Shown here piece after piece: positions 24,921 through 31,425 of a stretch of 33,095 nucleotides of DNA (the stretch's first letter is position 1; every line of letters starts with the position of its first letter). The stretch lies in the NCBI RefSeq assembly GCF_000308595.1, contig NZ_BAGA01000140.1:1-33095 (forward strand), read 5' to 3'. The DNA is from Nocardia higoensis NBRC 100133. GTDB lineage: Bacteria > Actinomycetota > Actinomycetes > Mycobacteriales > Mycobacteriaceae. A model generated the notes under the pieces. It was not told the origin of the DNA, ran no database searches, and saw only the letters and a list, made by a program, of their open reading frames with translations. The position numbers were made by a program, and so were the translations under genes.

Positions 24921-25421
24921 ATGAGAAAACGAGCGCACCGACCGCGCGTAACCGCACGGCGCTCGCTGATGGCTACTGCCGCACTCACATCGTTGGCGAC
25001 GGCAATCGGGTGCACCGCGATCGTGGGCGCGTTCGGCAACCCGGCGAAGCACTATCTCGAAGAGATCCGCATCGACGGATACACCGTGGTGGACCAGGTG
25101 AGCGATTCCAGCGAGGTCGGCGCATGGGCCGACGCCCTGTTCATCGGGCCTCCGGTAACGGATGTACGCGGCATCGTCACCGCGCCGGGGCTCGAACTCG
25201 GGCGTGCGCCGGAGGTTGTGCGCAGCGATGAGTCCATAGATGACCCCGATGGCGCCACGTGGGAAGCGTATGGGAAGGCGGCGAACGGTTGCCGCGTCTC
25301 GATCCACCAGGGAATCGACGACGCGTACGACGCGTCGAGGTTGCCTCCGAGCGAGATCACTCAGGTGCACAACGGCTCTGCGGCGATTCTGCGCGTCCAT
25401 GTCACCTGCGGGGACGGATAG
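24921..25421 (+). CDS. putative lipoprotein of unknown function
   Basis: A 166-residue exported protein: basic start (RKRAHRPR), hydrophobic core and Cys31 in LATAIGC, a possible lipobox. The mature part (HYLEEIRIDGYTVVDQV; GCRVSIHQGIDDAYDASRLP) is unknown to me. ATG 24921 is chosen because it directly precedes the signal; the ribosome site is weak. It sits on the opposite strand inside a run of phage tail genes, divergent from the tape-measure-like gene and converging on the next, like a phage-carried cargo gene. Lipoprotein cargo genes often protect against superinfection; that is only a guess here. Confidence 0.6.
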   Translation: MRKRAHRPRVTARRSLMATAALTSLATAIGCTAIVGAFGNPAKHYLEEIRIDGYTVVDQVSDSSEVGAWADALFIGPPVTDVRGIVTAPGLELGRAPEVVRSDESIDDPDGATWEAYGKAANGCRVSIHQGIDDAYDASRLPPSEITQVHNGSAAILRVHVTCGDG

Positions 25422-25436
25422 CAGTGGAGGCAGCCG

Positions 25437-25826
25437 TCAGCTGACGAAGATCGAGACTGTGAGTCCGGCTTGGATCGCCTGGCCGCTACCGTGCTGATGC
25501 ATCAGCACATCGAGAACATCGCCCTTCCGTAGCGTCGGCTGCGAAACCAGCGGAATCGACACCGGCACAACCGGTGTCAGTGTGACAGCCTGATCCAGGA
25601 TGAGTCCGGCGAAGACCTGGACAGGTACGCCGTCTCGGAGCTGCCGGACAGTGAGGCCGGCATAATCGTTCGCCCCTCCTGTCATCGACGAGAATCCGTG
25701 TGGTGCAGTCAATTCGATGTCGGTGGCGGTGTCGCCGCTGTAGAAGGCCGGGGCGTAGGCGCCGGCCAGGACGGCGACATCGGCGGCGCCGGCCGCCTGG
25801 GCAGGAAGCGTCGCGGTGAAGATCAT
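25437..25826 (-). CDS. small phage-like structural protein
   Basis: A 129-residue beta-rich protein starting MIFTATLPAQAAGAADVAVL, without a signal. The content (LRDGVPVQVFAGLILDQAV, VPVSIPLVSQPTLRKGDVLD) resembles small tail or capsid-decoration proteins, but I do not recognise a family. Its ATG overlaps the stop of the upstream tail-assembly-like gene by one base (TGATG), the tight packing of phage operons. Confidence 0.5.
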   Translation of the reverse strand: MIFTATLPAQAAGAADVAVLAGAYAPAFYSGDTATDIELTAPHGFSSMTGGANDYAGLTVRQLRDGVPVQVFAGLILDQAVTLTPVVPVSIPLVSQPTLRKGDVLDVLMHQHGSGQAIQAGLTVSIFVS

Positions 25827-26269
25827 CAGCTCTCCCGGGTGGGTGCGGTGAAGTCGTCGATGAGGCGCTGCATCGATCGGTCCCGCCGTTCGTCGCGGAC
25901 CAGTTCGACGGCGGTTACGGGACGGGGCATGGGTGTGACGGCCGGCGGATCGCCGCCCGCGGCCGCGATGACGGCGACCTGCACTCCCTGCAGTGCGTCG
26001 ATGATCGACAGCAGTAGATAGCTGTCGATCGTGTAGCCCTCGGGCGTGGGCCCGGTGGGTCGATCGGGTTCTTCGTAGAGGTCGAGTTGGGCCTCGGCCT
26101 CCTCGGCCGCGATCATCTGCTCGGCGAGCTCACGATCGGTCGCCAGAGCCGACCGATACTGCGATCCGTGGGGCAGACGATCTTTGAACGCCCAGATCGT
26201 GCGCCAATCACGGGTACGAACGGTGGCGGGCCCGAAGCAGTCCCGGACGTCGATGCCGCGCTCGAGCAA
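25826..26269 (-). CDS. phage tail-assembly-chaperone-like protein, 5' end lost
   Basis: A 147-residue reading from TTG 26269. The frame is open about 95 bases further upstream and encodes GIAGLVEFWERFGAALDYDL, which belongs to the protein, but offers no ATG/GTG start, so the true 5' end is probably missing. The pattern LLERGIDVRDCFGPATVRTR, then WAFKDRLPHGSQYRSALATD, resembles actinophage tail assembly proteins (DUF5361-like), usually placed just before the tape measure gene, as here. Truncation falls toward the DUF4185 relic at 26525. Confidence 0.5.
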   Translation of the reverse strand: MLERGIDVRDCFGPATVRTRDWRTIWAFKDRLPHGSQYRSALATDRELAEQMIAAEEAEAQLDLYEEPDRPTGPTPEGYTIDSYLLLSIIDALQGVQVAVIAAAGGDPPAVTPMPRPVTAVELVRDERRDRSMQRLIDDFTAPTRES

Positions 26270-26524
26270 GTCGTAGTCGAGCGCGGCACCGAAACGTTCC
26301 CAGAACTCTACGAGCCCTGCGATCCCCCCGGCAGCTCCGCGGCGCCCTGGCCGAAGAGGTGTGCGTAGAGATCACGCTGAGGCTGTCACGGCGGGGGCCC
26401 GATCCGCAGGGCGGCAACGCATCACCGTGTCGTGCTGGGGAATCGACGCGCACCGGCATCGACTGTCGGACTGATTGTTCTCGGGCCGACGATGTATCGC
26501 GGGTTTCGGTTTCGCGACAAGCGG

Positions 26525-26673
26525 TGGAGCGAGCCACGGGCGCTGGTGGACACCCTTGACCAGCCCACCGACTACGTGCGCATGATCTTCCCGAATCGGA
26601 CCGGGAAGATCTGCACTATCTGCTCACCGTGCCGGCCGAAAACGACGTCCCGCTCATGCGAACTGCGTTGTGA
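26525..26673 (+). pseudogene. 3'-end relic of a DUF4185 gene with frameshift
   Basis: WSEPRALVDTLDQPTDYVRM and IFPNRTG match the copy at 16571 (WSEPRVLVDTRDLPTAYAPM, IFPYQTG) at protein and DNA level. One lost base near 26608 shifts the frame; in the new frame it reads DLHYLLTVPAENDVPLMRTA and then Leu, stop at 26671-26673, exactly where the family ends. The 5' nine-tenths of the gene are absent. It forms the right border of the rearranged region. Confidence 0.85.
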
Positions 26674-26749
26674 GTGAATAATTCCCATACTTGTGGATCG
26701 TCGGGTAGACGCTGGTTCACATCGCTCGGCACGATGGGGGCCGGACAGC

Positions 26750-27034
26750 TCAGGCGACAGAACCCGGGCGATCGATCCCGAGGTAGGTAGCGAGCAGTCC
26801 GAACAGGATGTCGGACGAGCCGGTGCCGACGCCGGCATCGTCGACCGGCTGCGCCGGGTACCCGTTGGGCGGCCAGTCCTGGGTGGAGGACAAACCGGTC
26901 CCGATGTTGACGATGAACGCGCCGAGGGGACCGGCCGAGCCGGTGGCCAGCCCGTCCGCGGCCGTCGCGACAGCGGATCCCGCCAGCACCATTCCGGCAG
27001 CGATAGCCACGGTGGCAGCGATTTTTCGCATCAT
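26750..27034 (-). CDS. small secreted protein with TGSA motif
   Basis: A 94-residue exported protein. ATG 27034 follows GGGAGAG and gives a signal peptide (MMRKIAATVAIAAGMVLAGS) with cleavage near ATA/ADG. The mature part has TGSAGPLGAFIVNIGTGLSS and later GTGSSDILFGLLATYLG. The same start style (MM-RKI) and TGSA-x-x-L motif occur in the protein at 30401, so the two are related. Function unknown. Confidence 0.7.
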   Translation of the reverse strand: MMRKIAATVAIAAGMVLAGSAVATAADGLATGSAGPLGAFIVNIGTGLSSTQDWPPNGYPAQPVDDAGVGTGSSDILFGLLATYLGIDRPGSVA

Positions 27035-27238
27035 TCGAATCTCTCCCGCGTTCATCCACACCAGGACGGTGTTCGACGGAGCAGGCCGGGGACGAGGCGC
27101 CCGGACTTGCTGCCGACGAGGTGTATCCCCGACCGTGCTCTCTGTCTACCATGCAGACGACCGGTCCGGTGGCCCCGAATTCTCGGTGCGTCGGTACGGT
27201 TCGGGCGCAACTGGTTTCGATCCTTCGGGCGGCGCCCG

Positions 27239-27985
27239 TCAGGCGAGTAGTTCCCTTATCCAGGTGGGAATTTCGTCGGCGGCGCGGGGGTAGTCGGCGA
27301 GTTCCTGGCGGACGGCTTCGGCGGTGGGGGCGGGAACCCATTCGGGGAGGCTGTCGCGGGAGAATTCGGCTTGGTGGCGGTCGGGGGCGGCGATGTGGAT
27401 CCGGCCGCTCAGCCAGGTGCCTGCGACGGGGTCGTGGGCGAATTGCTTGTATTCGAAGAGCAATTCGCGGAGGGTTTCGGAGGCTTGCAGGTTGTCGACG
27501 GTGTCGTCGGATCGCTTCACCTGGATGCCGCCGCCGGCTTCGTGGCCGACGGCGAACACCCACAGGATGGCGAACTGCCAGTCGGAGCCGAGAAGGGTGA
27601 CGGTCTCGTCGACGATCGCCCGCTCGTAGAGTTCGGCGCTGATCTCGGTGGCGTTCAACGGCTCCCAGCGGGCCGTGATCCCCGCCTGGCCGGGCGTCGC
27701 GCCGACGGCGTCGAGCATCGCGATCACGGCGGGGGCCGGTTCGGTCGCGCTGAACAGGACGATCTCGATGTCGTTGTCCGCGCTCGCGCCTGCCTGTTCG
27801 GCCATGCGGCGGACGTCTCCCGAATGGACGGCGGCGAGGTAGGCGTCGAGCTTGTGGCGGAAGTCCTCGGCCAGGACCTGATCCGCGCCCTGGCCGTAGT
27901 CGCGGTCTTCGGTCATCGCCAGGAGCAGGCGACCGTCGGAACCGACTGCGAGCTGGTCGATGCGTTCGCGTTCACTCACTGTCAT
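27239..27985 (-). CDS. hypothetical protein with DUF6572-like N-terminus
   Basis: A 248-residue cytoplasmic protein. The N-terminal ~60 residues (ERERIDQLAVGSDGRLLLAM, then TEDRDYGQGADQVLAEDFRHKLDAYLAAVHSGD) fit the DUF6572 pattern, in which a small beta hairpin is followed by a helix that counts out a 'KLDAYL...SG' segment. The rest (DNDIEIVLFSATEPAPAVI; GTWLSGRIHIAAPDRHQAEF) I do not recognise. ATG 27985 with weak ribosome site. It lies 146 bases from the end of the DUF4143 gene, same strand. Confidence 0.7.
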   Translation of the reverse strand: MTVSERERIDQLAVGSDGRLLLAMTEDRDYGQGADQVLAEDFRHKLDAYLAAVHSGDVRRMAEQAGASADNDIEIVLFSATEPAPAVIAMLDAVGATPGQAGITARWEPLNATEISAELYERAIVDETVTLLGSDWQFAILWVFAVGHEAGGGIQVKRSDDTVDNLQASETLRELLFEYKQFAHDPVAGTWLSGRIHIAAPDRHQAEFSRDSLPEWVPAPTAEAVRQELADYPRAADEIPTWIRELLA

Positions 27986-28131
27986 CTCGGACTCTTCCCT
28001 CGCGCCGTCTCGGATCGCCCCGGATGGGATCCGAACCGCAGGACGCTACCGCATCACCACGCCGTGCAAGGAATCGACGAGTAGTGAATCCGCTGTCGGA
28101 CAGCTTGTTTCGCTGCCACCGCGCGATGAGG

Positions 28132-29394
28132 TCATTCAGGCGGCGGCACCTCCCACAGTGCGCTGACCGGAACCGCCAGCATCTTGGGCCCGAAGGGCAA
28201 GGTTTGCGGGCCGGTATGCAGGACGATCCCGGCCACGAACTCGTCTCCCAGTCGGTCGGCCAGATGCCGCAGGTGGCGGAAGTCCTCGGCGCGCACGGTC
28301 GATGCGGCCTTCACCTCGATACCGACCACCTCACCACGACGGTTCTCGAGCACGGCATCCACCTCGACCTGATCCTTGGTGCGGTAGTGGTGCATCGTGA
28401 CATCGGTTTCGGCCCAGCCTGTCTGGCGGGCCAATTCCATCAGGACGAATCCCTCCAACAGCGGTCCGAGGTGCCCGCCGGGGCGGTGCAGACTGCGAGC
28501 GTCCGCGCCGATGATGTTCGCGGCGAGGCCGGAGTCGACGAAGGCCACCTTCGGAGTCAAGGTGGCGCGGCTGCTCAGGTTGCGGGACCATGCGGGAATT
28601 CGCTTGATCAGGTAGACCTCTTCGAGCAGCGACAGATATCGCTTGACGGTGTTCACGCCCAAACCGAGTTCTTTGCCCAGCGCGGCGGGCACCAGCAATT
28701 GGCCGGATCGGGCTGCGAGGAGGCGCACCAGGGCGCGCATCTCGGCGGTTCGCTCGATCTCGGAGAGCTGCCGTACGTCTCGGGCGATCAGATCGCCGAG
28801 GTAGGAGTCGAAAAACGCGCGGCGACGCTTGTCCGTGGTGCGCGCCACCGCCTCGGGGAAGCCGCCGCGCACGATTCGCTCGGCATAATCGGCCCGCGTG
28901 ATCCCGCTGTCGTGGCGCAGGTCGGGGCCCTGCGTGAACACCGCGTCGAGGAAGCCGTCCGGCGCACTGTCGATCTCCCCTTGCGAGAAGGGCCACAGCT
29001 CGATGGTCTCCATACGGCCGATCAATGTGTCCGGAAGGGCTCGCAGGCCCAGCACTCGAGCCGAGCCGGTGAGCAGGTACCGGCCGGGGCGAGGGTCGGC
29101 GTCCACCCGCGACTTGATGGACAACAGCAACTCCGGCGCACGCTGGATTTCGTCGATAACCATCAGGTCCGCCGACTCCACGAAGCCGTCGGGGTCGCTG
29201 ATCGCGGCCTGGCGCATCAAGGCAGCATCCAGATCACGCCAGTCGGTGTCGCGGCCGACCGCGACGAGACGGACCAGGGTGCTCTTGCCGCTCTGCCTGG
29301 CTCCGTTGATCAGAACTACGCGGGTGTCTGCGAGGGCATCTGCCACGACCTTCTCCGCATGTCGCGGCAAGGCGGGTCCTAATCGGGTATGCAT
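28132..29394 (-). CDS. AAA+ ATPase with DUF4143 domain
   Basis: A 420-residue protein. AAA_14 ATPase part: Walker A GARQSGKST at residues 31-39, Walker B LMVIDEIQ with Asp81-Glu82, sensor YLLTGSAR near 105-112. A winged-helix-like stretch (LGKELGLGVNTVKRYLSLLEE) leads to the DUF4143 domain, which ends in EVDAVLENRRGEVVGIEVKA, an ExD...ExK arrangement of a PD-(D/E)xK-like fold. The family is widespread and its physiological role is unsettled. ATG at 29394 is chosen; the frame stays open to 29826, but that part reads through non-coding 23-bp repeats. Those repeats lie ~100 bases upstream of the start. Confidence 0.88.
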   Translation of the reverse strand: MHTRLGPALPRHAEKVVADALADTRVVLINGARQSGKSTLVRLVAVGRDTDWRDLDAALMRQAAISDPDGFVESADLMVIDEIQRAPELLLSIKSRVDADPRPGRYLLTGSARVLGLRALPDTLIGRMETIELWPFSQGEIDSAPDGFLDAVFTQGPDLRHDSGITRADYAERIVRGGFPEAVARTTDKRRRAFFDSYLGDLIARDVRQLSEIERTAEMRALVRLLAARSGQLLVPAALGKELGLGVNTVKRYLSLLEEVYLIKRIPAWSRNLSSRATLTPKVAFVDSGLAANIIGADARSLHRPGGHLGPLLEGFVLMELARQTGWAETDVTMHHYRTKDQVEVDAVLENRRGEVVGIEVKAASTVRAEDFRHLRHLADRLGDEFVAGIVLHTGPQTLPFGPKMLAVPVSALWEVPPPE

Positions 29395-29489
29395 GGGCGA
29401 TGCCTCACTGTTCGCGCCGTAGCGCCTCGGCAGCTCATGCGCGCCGAGGCGGGTTCCGGTCGAAAGATAGCAGATGAGAGCCCATGAAC

Positions 29490-29620
29490 GGCAGTTTGGT
29501 CGCAGGTGTCCTGGCAACTTGGCCGCACGCTGAGCGGCAGTTTGGTCGCGGAAGTCATGGCAATATGGTCGCAGGATGTGTGGCAATATGGTCGCCGCGT
29601 GTGGCAAATTGGCCGCTGGA
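29490..29620. repeat. six head-to-tail ~23-bp repeats upstream of the DUF4143 gene
   Basis: Units begin at 29490, 29513, 29536, 29559, 29582 and 29603. Each opens with GGCA, two or three variable A/T-rich bases, then TTGGCCGC, TTTGGTCGC or TATGGTCGC, followed by about nine variable bases. Spacing is 23 except for the fifth unit (21). The period is not a multiple of three, so it is not coding. On the minus strand each unit reads GCGACCAAACTGCC or close variants, upstream of the ATPase start. Confidence 0.85.
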
Positions 29621-29810
29621 GGCTCACCAGCCTGGTCACAGCCGGCGGACAGCGGCGGATGGGCCACGACGAATCCATGTCGAGCGAGCCGGAGCCGAGT
29701 CGGCCTCGGTGCGTAATCGGTTCGGGGACAGGGAATCCGCGCTACCGGCGTAGGGGGCGGACATCCGGTTGTCCTCTTCGGGCGCGAAGGCGACCGGCGG
29801 GCAATCGATG

Positions 29811-29890
29811 TGCTAACCTCGCGCACACAAGTCAGCCCCGGACGGTGCTACCAACACCTCCCGGGGCCTGGGTGAGAACCTGAGTTAGCA
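29811..29890 (+). ncRNA. compact structured element, candidate RNA or terminator
   Basis: Outer stem TGCTAAC(C)TC (29811-29820) with GAGTTAGCA (29882-29890). Inside are a long hairpin, CCCCGG (29836-29841) with CCGGGG (29861-29866) and inner GGTG with CACC, and a short hairpin GGGT-GAGA-ACCT (29870-29881) with a GNRA-type loop. Just beyond is a perfect stem GTAGGC-AAGA-GCCTAC (29901-29916). Strand is uncertain: read on minus, the central hairpin could be a terminator followed by TTGTGTG. I do not recognise a known RNA family. Confidence 0.4.
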
Positions 29891-29915
29891 GATTCGCACC
29901 GTAGGCAAGAGCCTA

Positions 29916-30038
29916 CTAAACCGATTCTGGCATTTCCGCCACTCTCCCCCGCTTGCACAGCTGCGCCCGTCTGTCCCGGCACGGGTGACACGCCTTGCCC
30001 GCGTGGTCGTCGCCCGTCAGAGGGGCCACTGCACTCAT
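29916..30038 (-). CDS. possible 40-residue cysteine-containing protein
   Basis: A short frame: MSAVAPLTGDDHAGKACHPC followed by RDRRAQLCKRGRVAEMPESV. The composition and a CxxC pair with a third Cys look more protein-like than the neighbouring frames, and it ends at the perfect stem-loop 29901-29916, but there is no clear ribosome site. The frame can be extended to 30119. Low confidence; no family recognised. Confidence 0.25.
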   Translation of the reverse strand: MSAVAPLTGDDHAGKACHPCRDRRAQLCKRGRVAEMPESV

Positions 30039-30400
30039 TCCGATGACACAGAGCCGACCGGTAAAGGCGGACTCGGACGGTTCCGGCGTGGCTGCTGGGC
30101 ACGGTACGTCGGTCGGCATCCGGGTTCCCCGGCGCTGCGGCCGACGACCCCGGCTCTGTGCAGTACCCCAGTCCCGGCGGGCCGAGTAATCCCCGGCCCG
30201 CGTTCACACCAACCGACGCGGAACGATGCGGCCGACCGAGGTGGCAGGCGATATGTGAACCCGTACCTTTCGCGGTACGGGGTACGCCCTGCCCTCGGCT
30301 CCACTCCACAACCTCCCGAGGTGAAATGGATTGCGCCGAAACGCCGACGAGCGGCCCGGTGAAAACCCCGGACCGCTCGTAGGAAATTGCGCGGAGTCGA

Positions 30401-30841
30401 TTACTCGGTGCCGCCGTCGCCACCGGCCGGGGCGTCGGCCGAGCCCGAGATCAGCAGCGGGAGCAGGGTGGTGAGGACGTCGGCGGAGCCGGTGCTCGTG
30501 GCGGGGTCGGTCTCGTCGGCGACGTCGCCGGGATCGGCGGGCGGGGTGGTGCCACCACCGAGCAAGCCGCTGAGCAGCGCGGCCAGGCTGTCGGCGGAGC
30601 CGGTGCTGGGCGCCGGGGTGGGATCGGTCTCGTCGGCGACGTCGCCGGGATCGGCGGGCGGGGTGGTGCCGCCACCGAGCAAGCCGCCGAGGATCGCCGC
30701 CAGGCTCTCAGCCGAGCCGGTGCTGGGGGCGGTGGGGCTGGGATCGGGGGTGGTGGTGTCGTCGGCGGCGGCGACACCGGAGCCGGCGAGCAGCACACCG
30801 GCGGAGGCGGCCAGCGCGAAACCGATCTTACGAAGCATCAT
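30401..30841 (-). CDS. secreted repeat protein with TGSA motifs
   Basis: A 146-residue exported protein. ATG 30841 has GGGGAG about nine bases upstream. Signal peptide MMLRKIGFALAASAGVLLAG, cleavage near AAA/DD. The mature part is two 39-residue units and a partial third: each has STGSAESL, then a hydrophobic helix AAILGGLLGGG, then a TTPPADPGDVADETDP linker. This resembles proline-rich cell-wall-associated proteins; function unknown. It shares its start and TGSA motif with the protein at 26750. Confidence 0.75.
   Translation of the reverse strand: MMLRKIGFALAASAGVLLAGSGVAAADDTTTPDPSPTAPSTGSAESLAAILGGLLGGGTTPPADPGDVADETDPTPAPSTGSADSLAALLSGLLGGGTTPPADPGDVADETDPATSTGSADVLTTLLPLLISGSADAPAGGDGGTE
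30507..30735 (-). repeat. tandem 117-bp repeat inside the secreted TGSA protein gene
   Basis: Copies begin at 30507 and 30624. The first ~47 bases of each are identical and the rest diverges slightly, keeping the reading frame (39 codons per unit). Confidence 0.8.
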
Positions 30842-31318
30842 GTGGAAACTCCCCTGGAATTCATTCGATCACCGCGGTGATGATCATCGGCCAAAGTTGT
30901 ATCACGGGCTTTTCACAGGAAATAGGCCCCGCAACTGGGGTGCCGGACAACTCAGTAACCGCCCGTTAGCCATTTCGAGCGAACGGATCGGTCGGCTTCA
31001 ATTCGTTCCGCAAAGCATTTGTCGTTCGCTCGAACTACGGGAAAAAACCTGAACTCGCCGGTTACGAACGCCGTTCACTGTCGCGTCTCGGCTGCGTTCG
31101 GCGGCCCGACCCAGAATTGCTGGACACTCATTCAGTTGACGCCCGGCAGAAGGCCGCCCAGACGAGAAGGGCACGCAAGCCCGTAGAACTGGTGGCAGTC
31201 GGCTAACTTTCAGCATCGATGTGATCTATTTCACGGATTGAGCCCGTAACGTTTGAAACAGAGGCGTCCGGGCAACTCGGATGCGTCCCGCGTGGAGCTT
31301 CGGCACCTACCTCGACCT
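30842..31318. other. intergenic region, no supported gene
   Basis: Lies between the secreted repeat protein and the end of the VanW-family gene. It holds the promoter of the former. Frames are short and without recognisable content; composition is AT-richer near 30890-30930 and 31205-31260. Confidence 0.6.
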
Positions 31319-31325
31319 GCGCGAA

Positions 31326-31343
31326 AGCCGCTCGCCAGCGGCT
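31326..31343 (-). terminator. probable terminator of the VanW-family gene
   Basis: Perfect seven-base stem AGCCGCT/AGCGGCT around a four-base loop, about 80 bases after the stop codon, followed on the minus strand by TTTCGCG. Confidence 0.45.
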
Positions 31344-31425
31344 GGAGAGGTGTGCTCGTGCAGTCGGTCGGCGAGGAGGATTGCCGGACGGCCGGAACCC
31401 GCCTCGCACGATTCGGGGAAGGTAG

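Noticed and set aside
29490..29620. CRISPR array
   Set aside because: Units are directly adjacent with only about nine variable bases, no unique 30-base spacers and no cas genes in the window.
28132..29826. A 564-residue version of the DUF4143 protein
   Set aside because: The extra N-terminus translates the 23-bp repeats, whose period is not a multiple of three, and the ATPase fold starts normally at 29394.
29848..30423. 191-residue minus-strand frame in the gene-poor kilobase
   Set aside because: Gly/Pro/Arg/Ser-rich with no ribosome site, and it overlaps the structured element.
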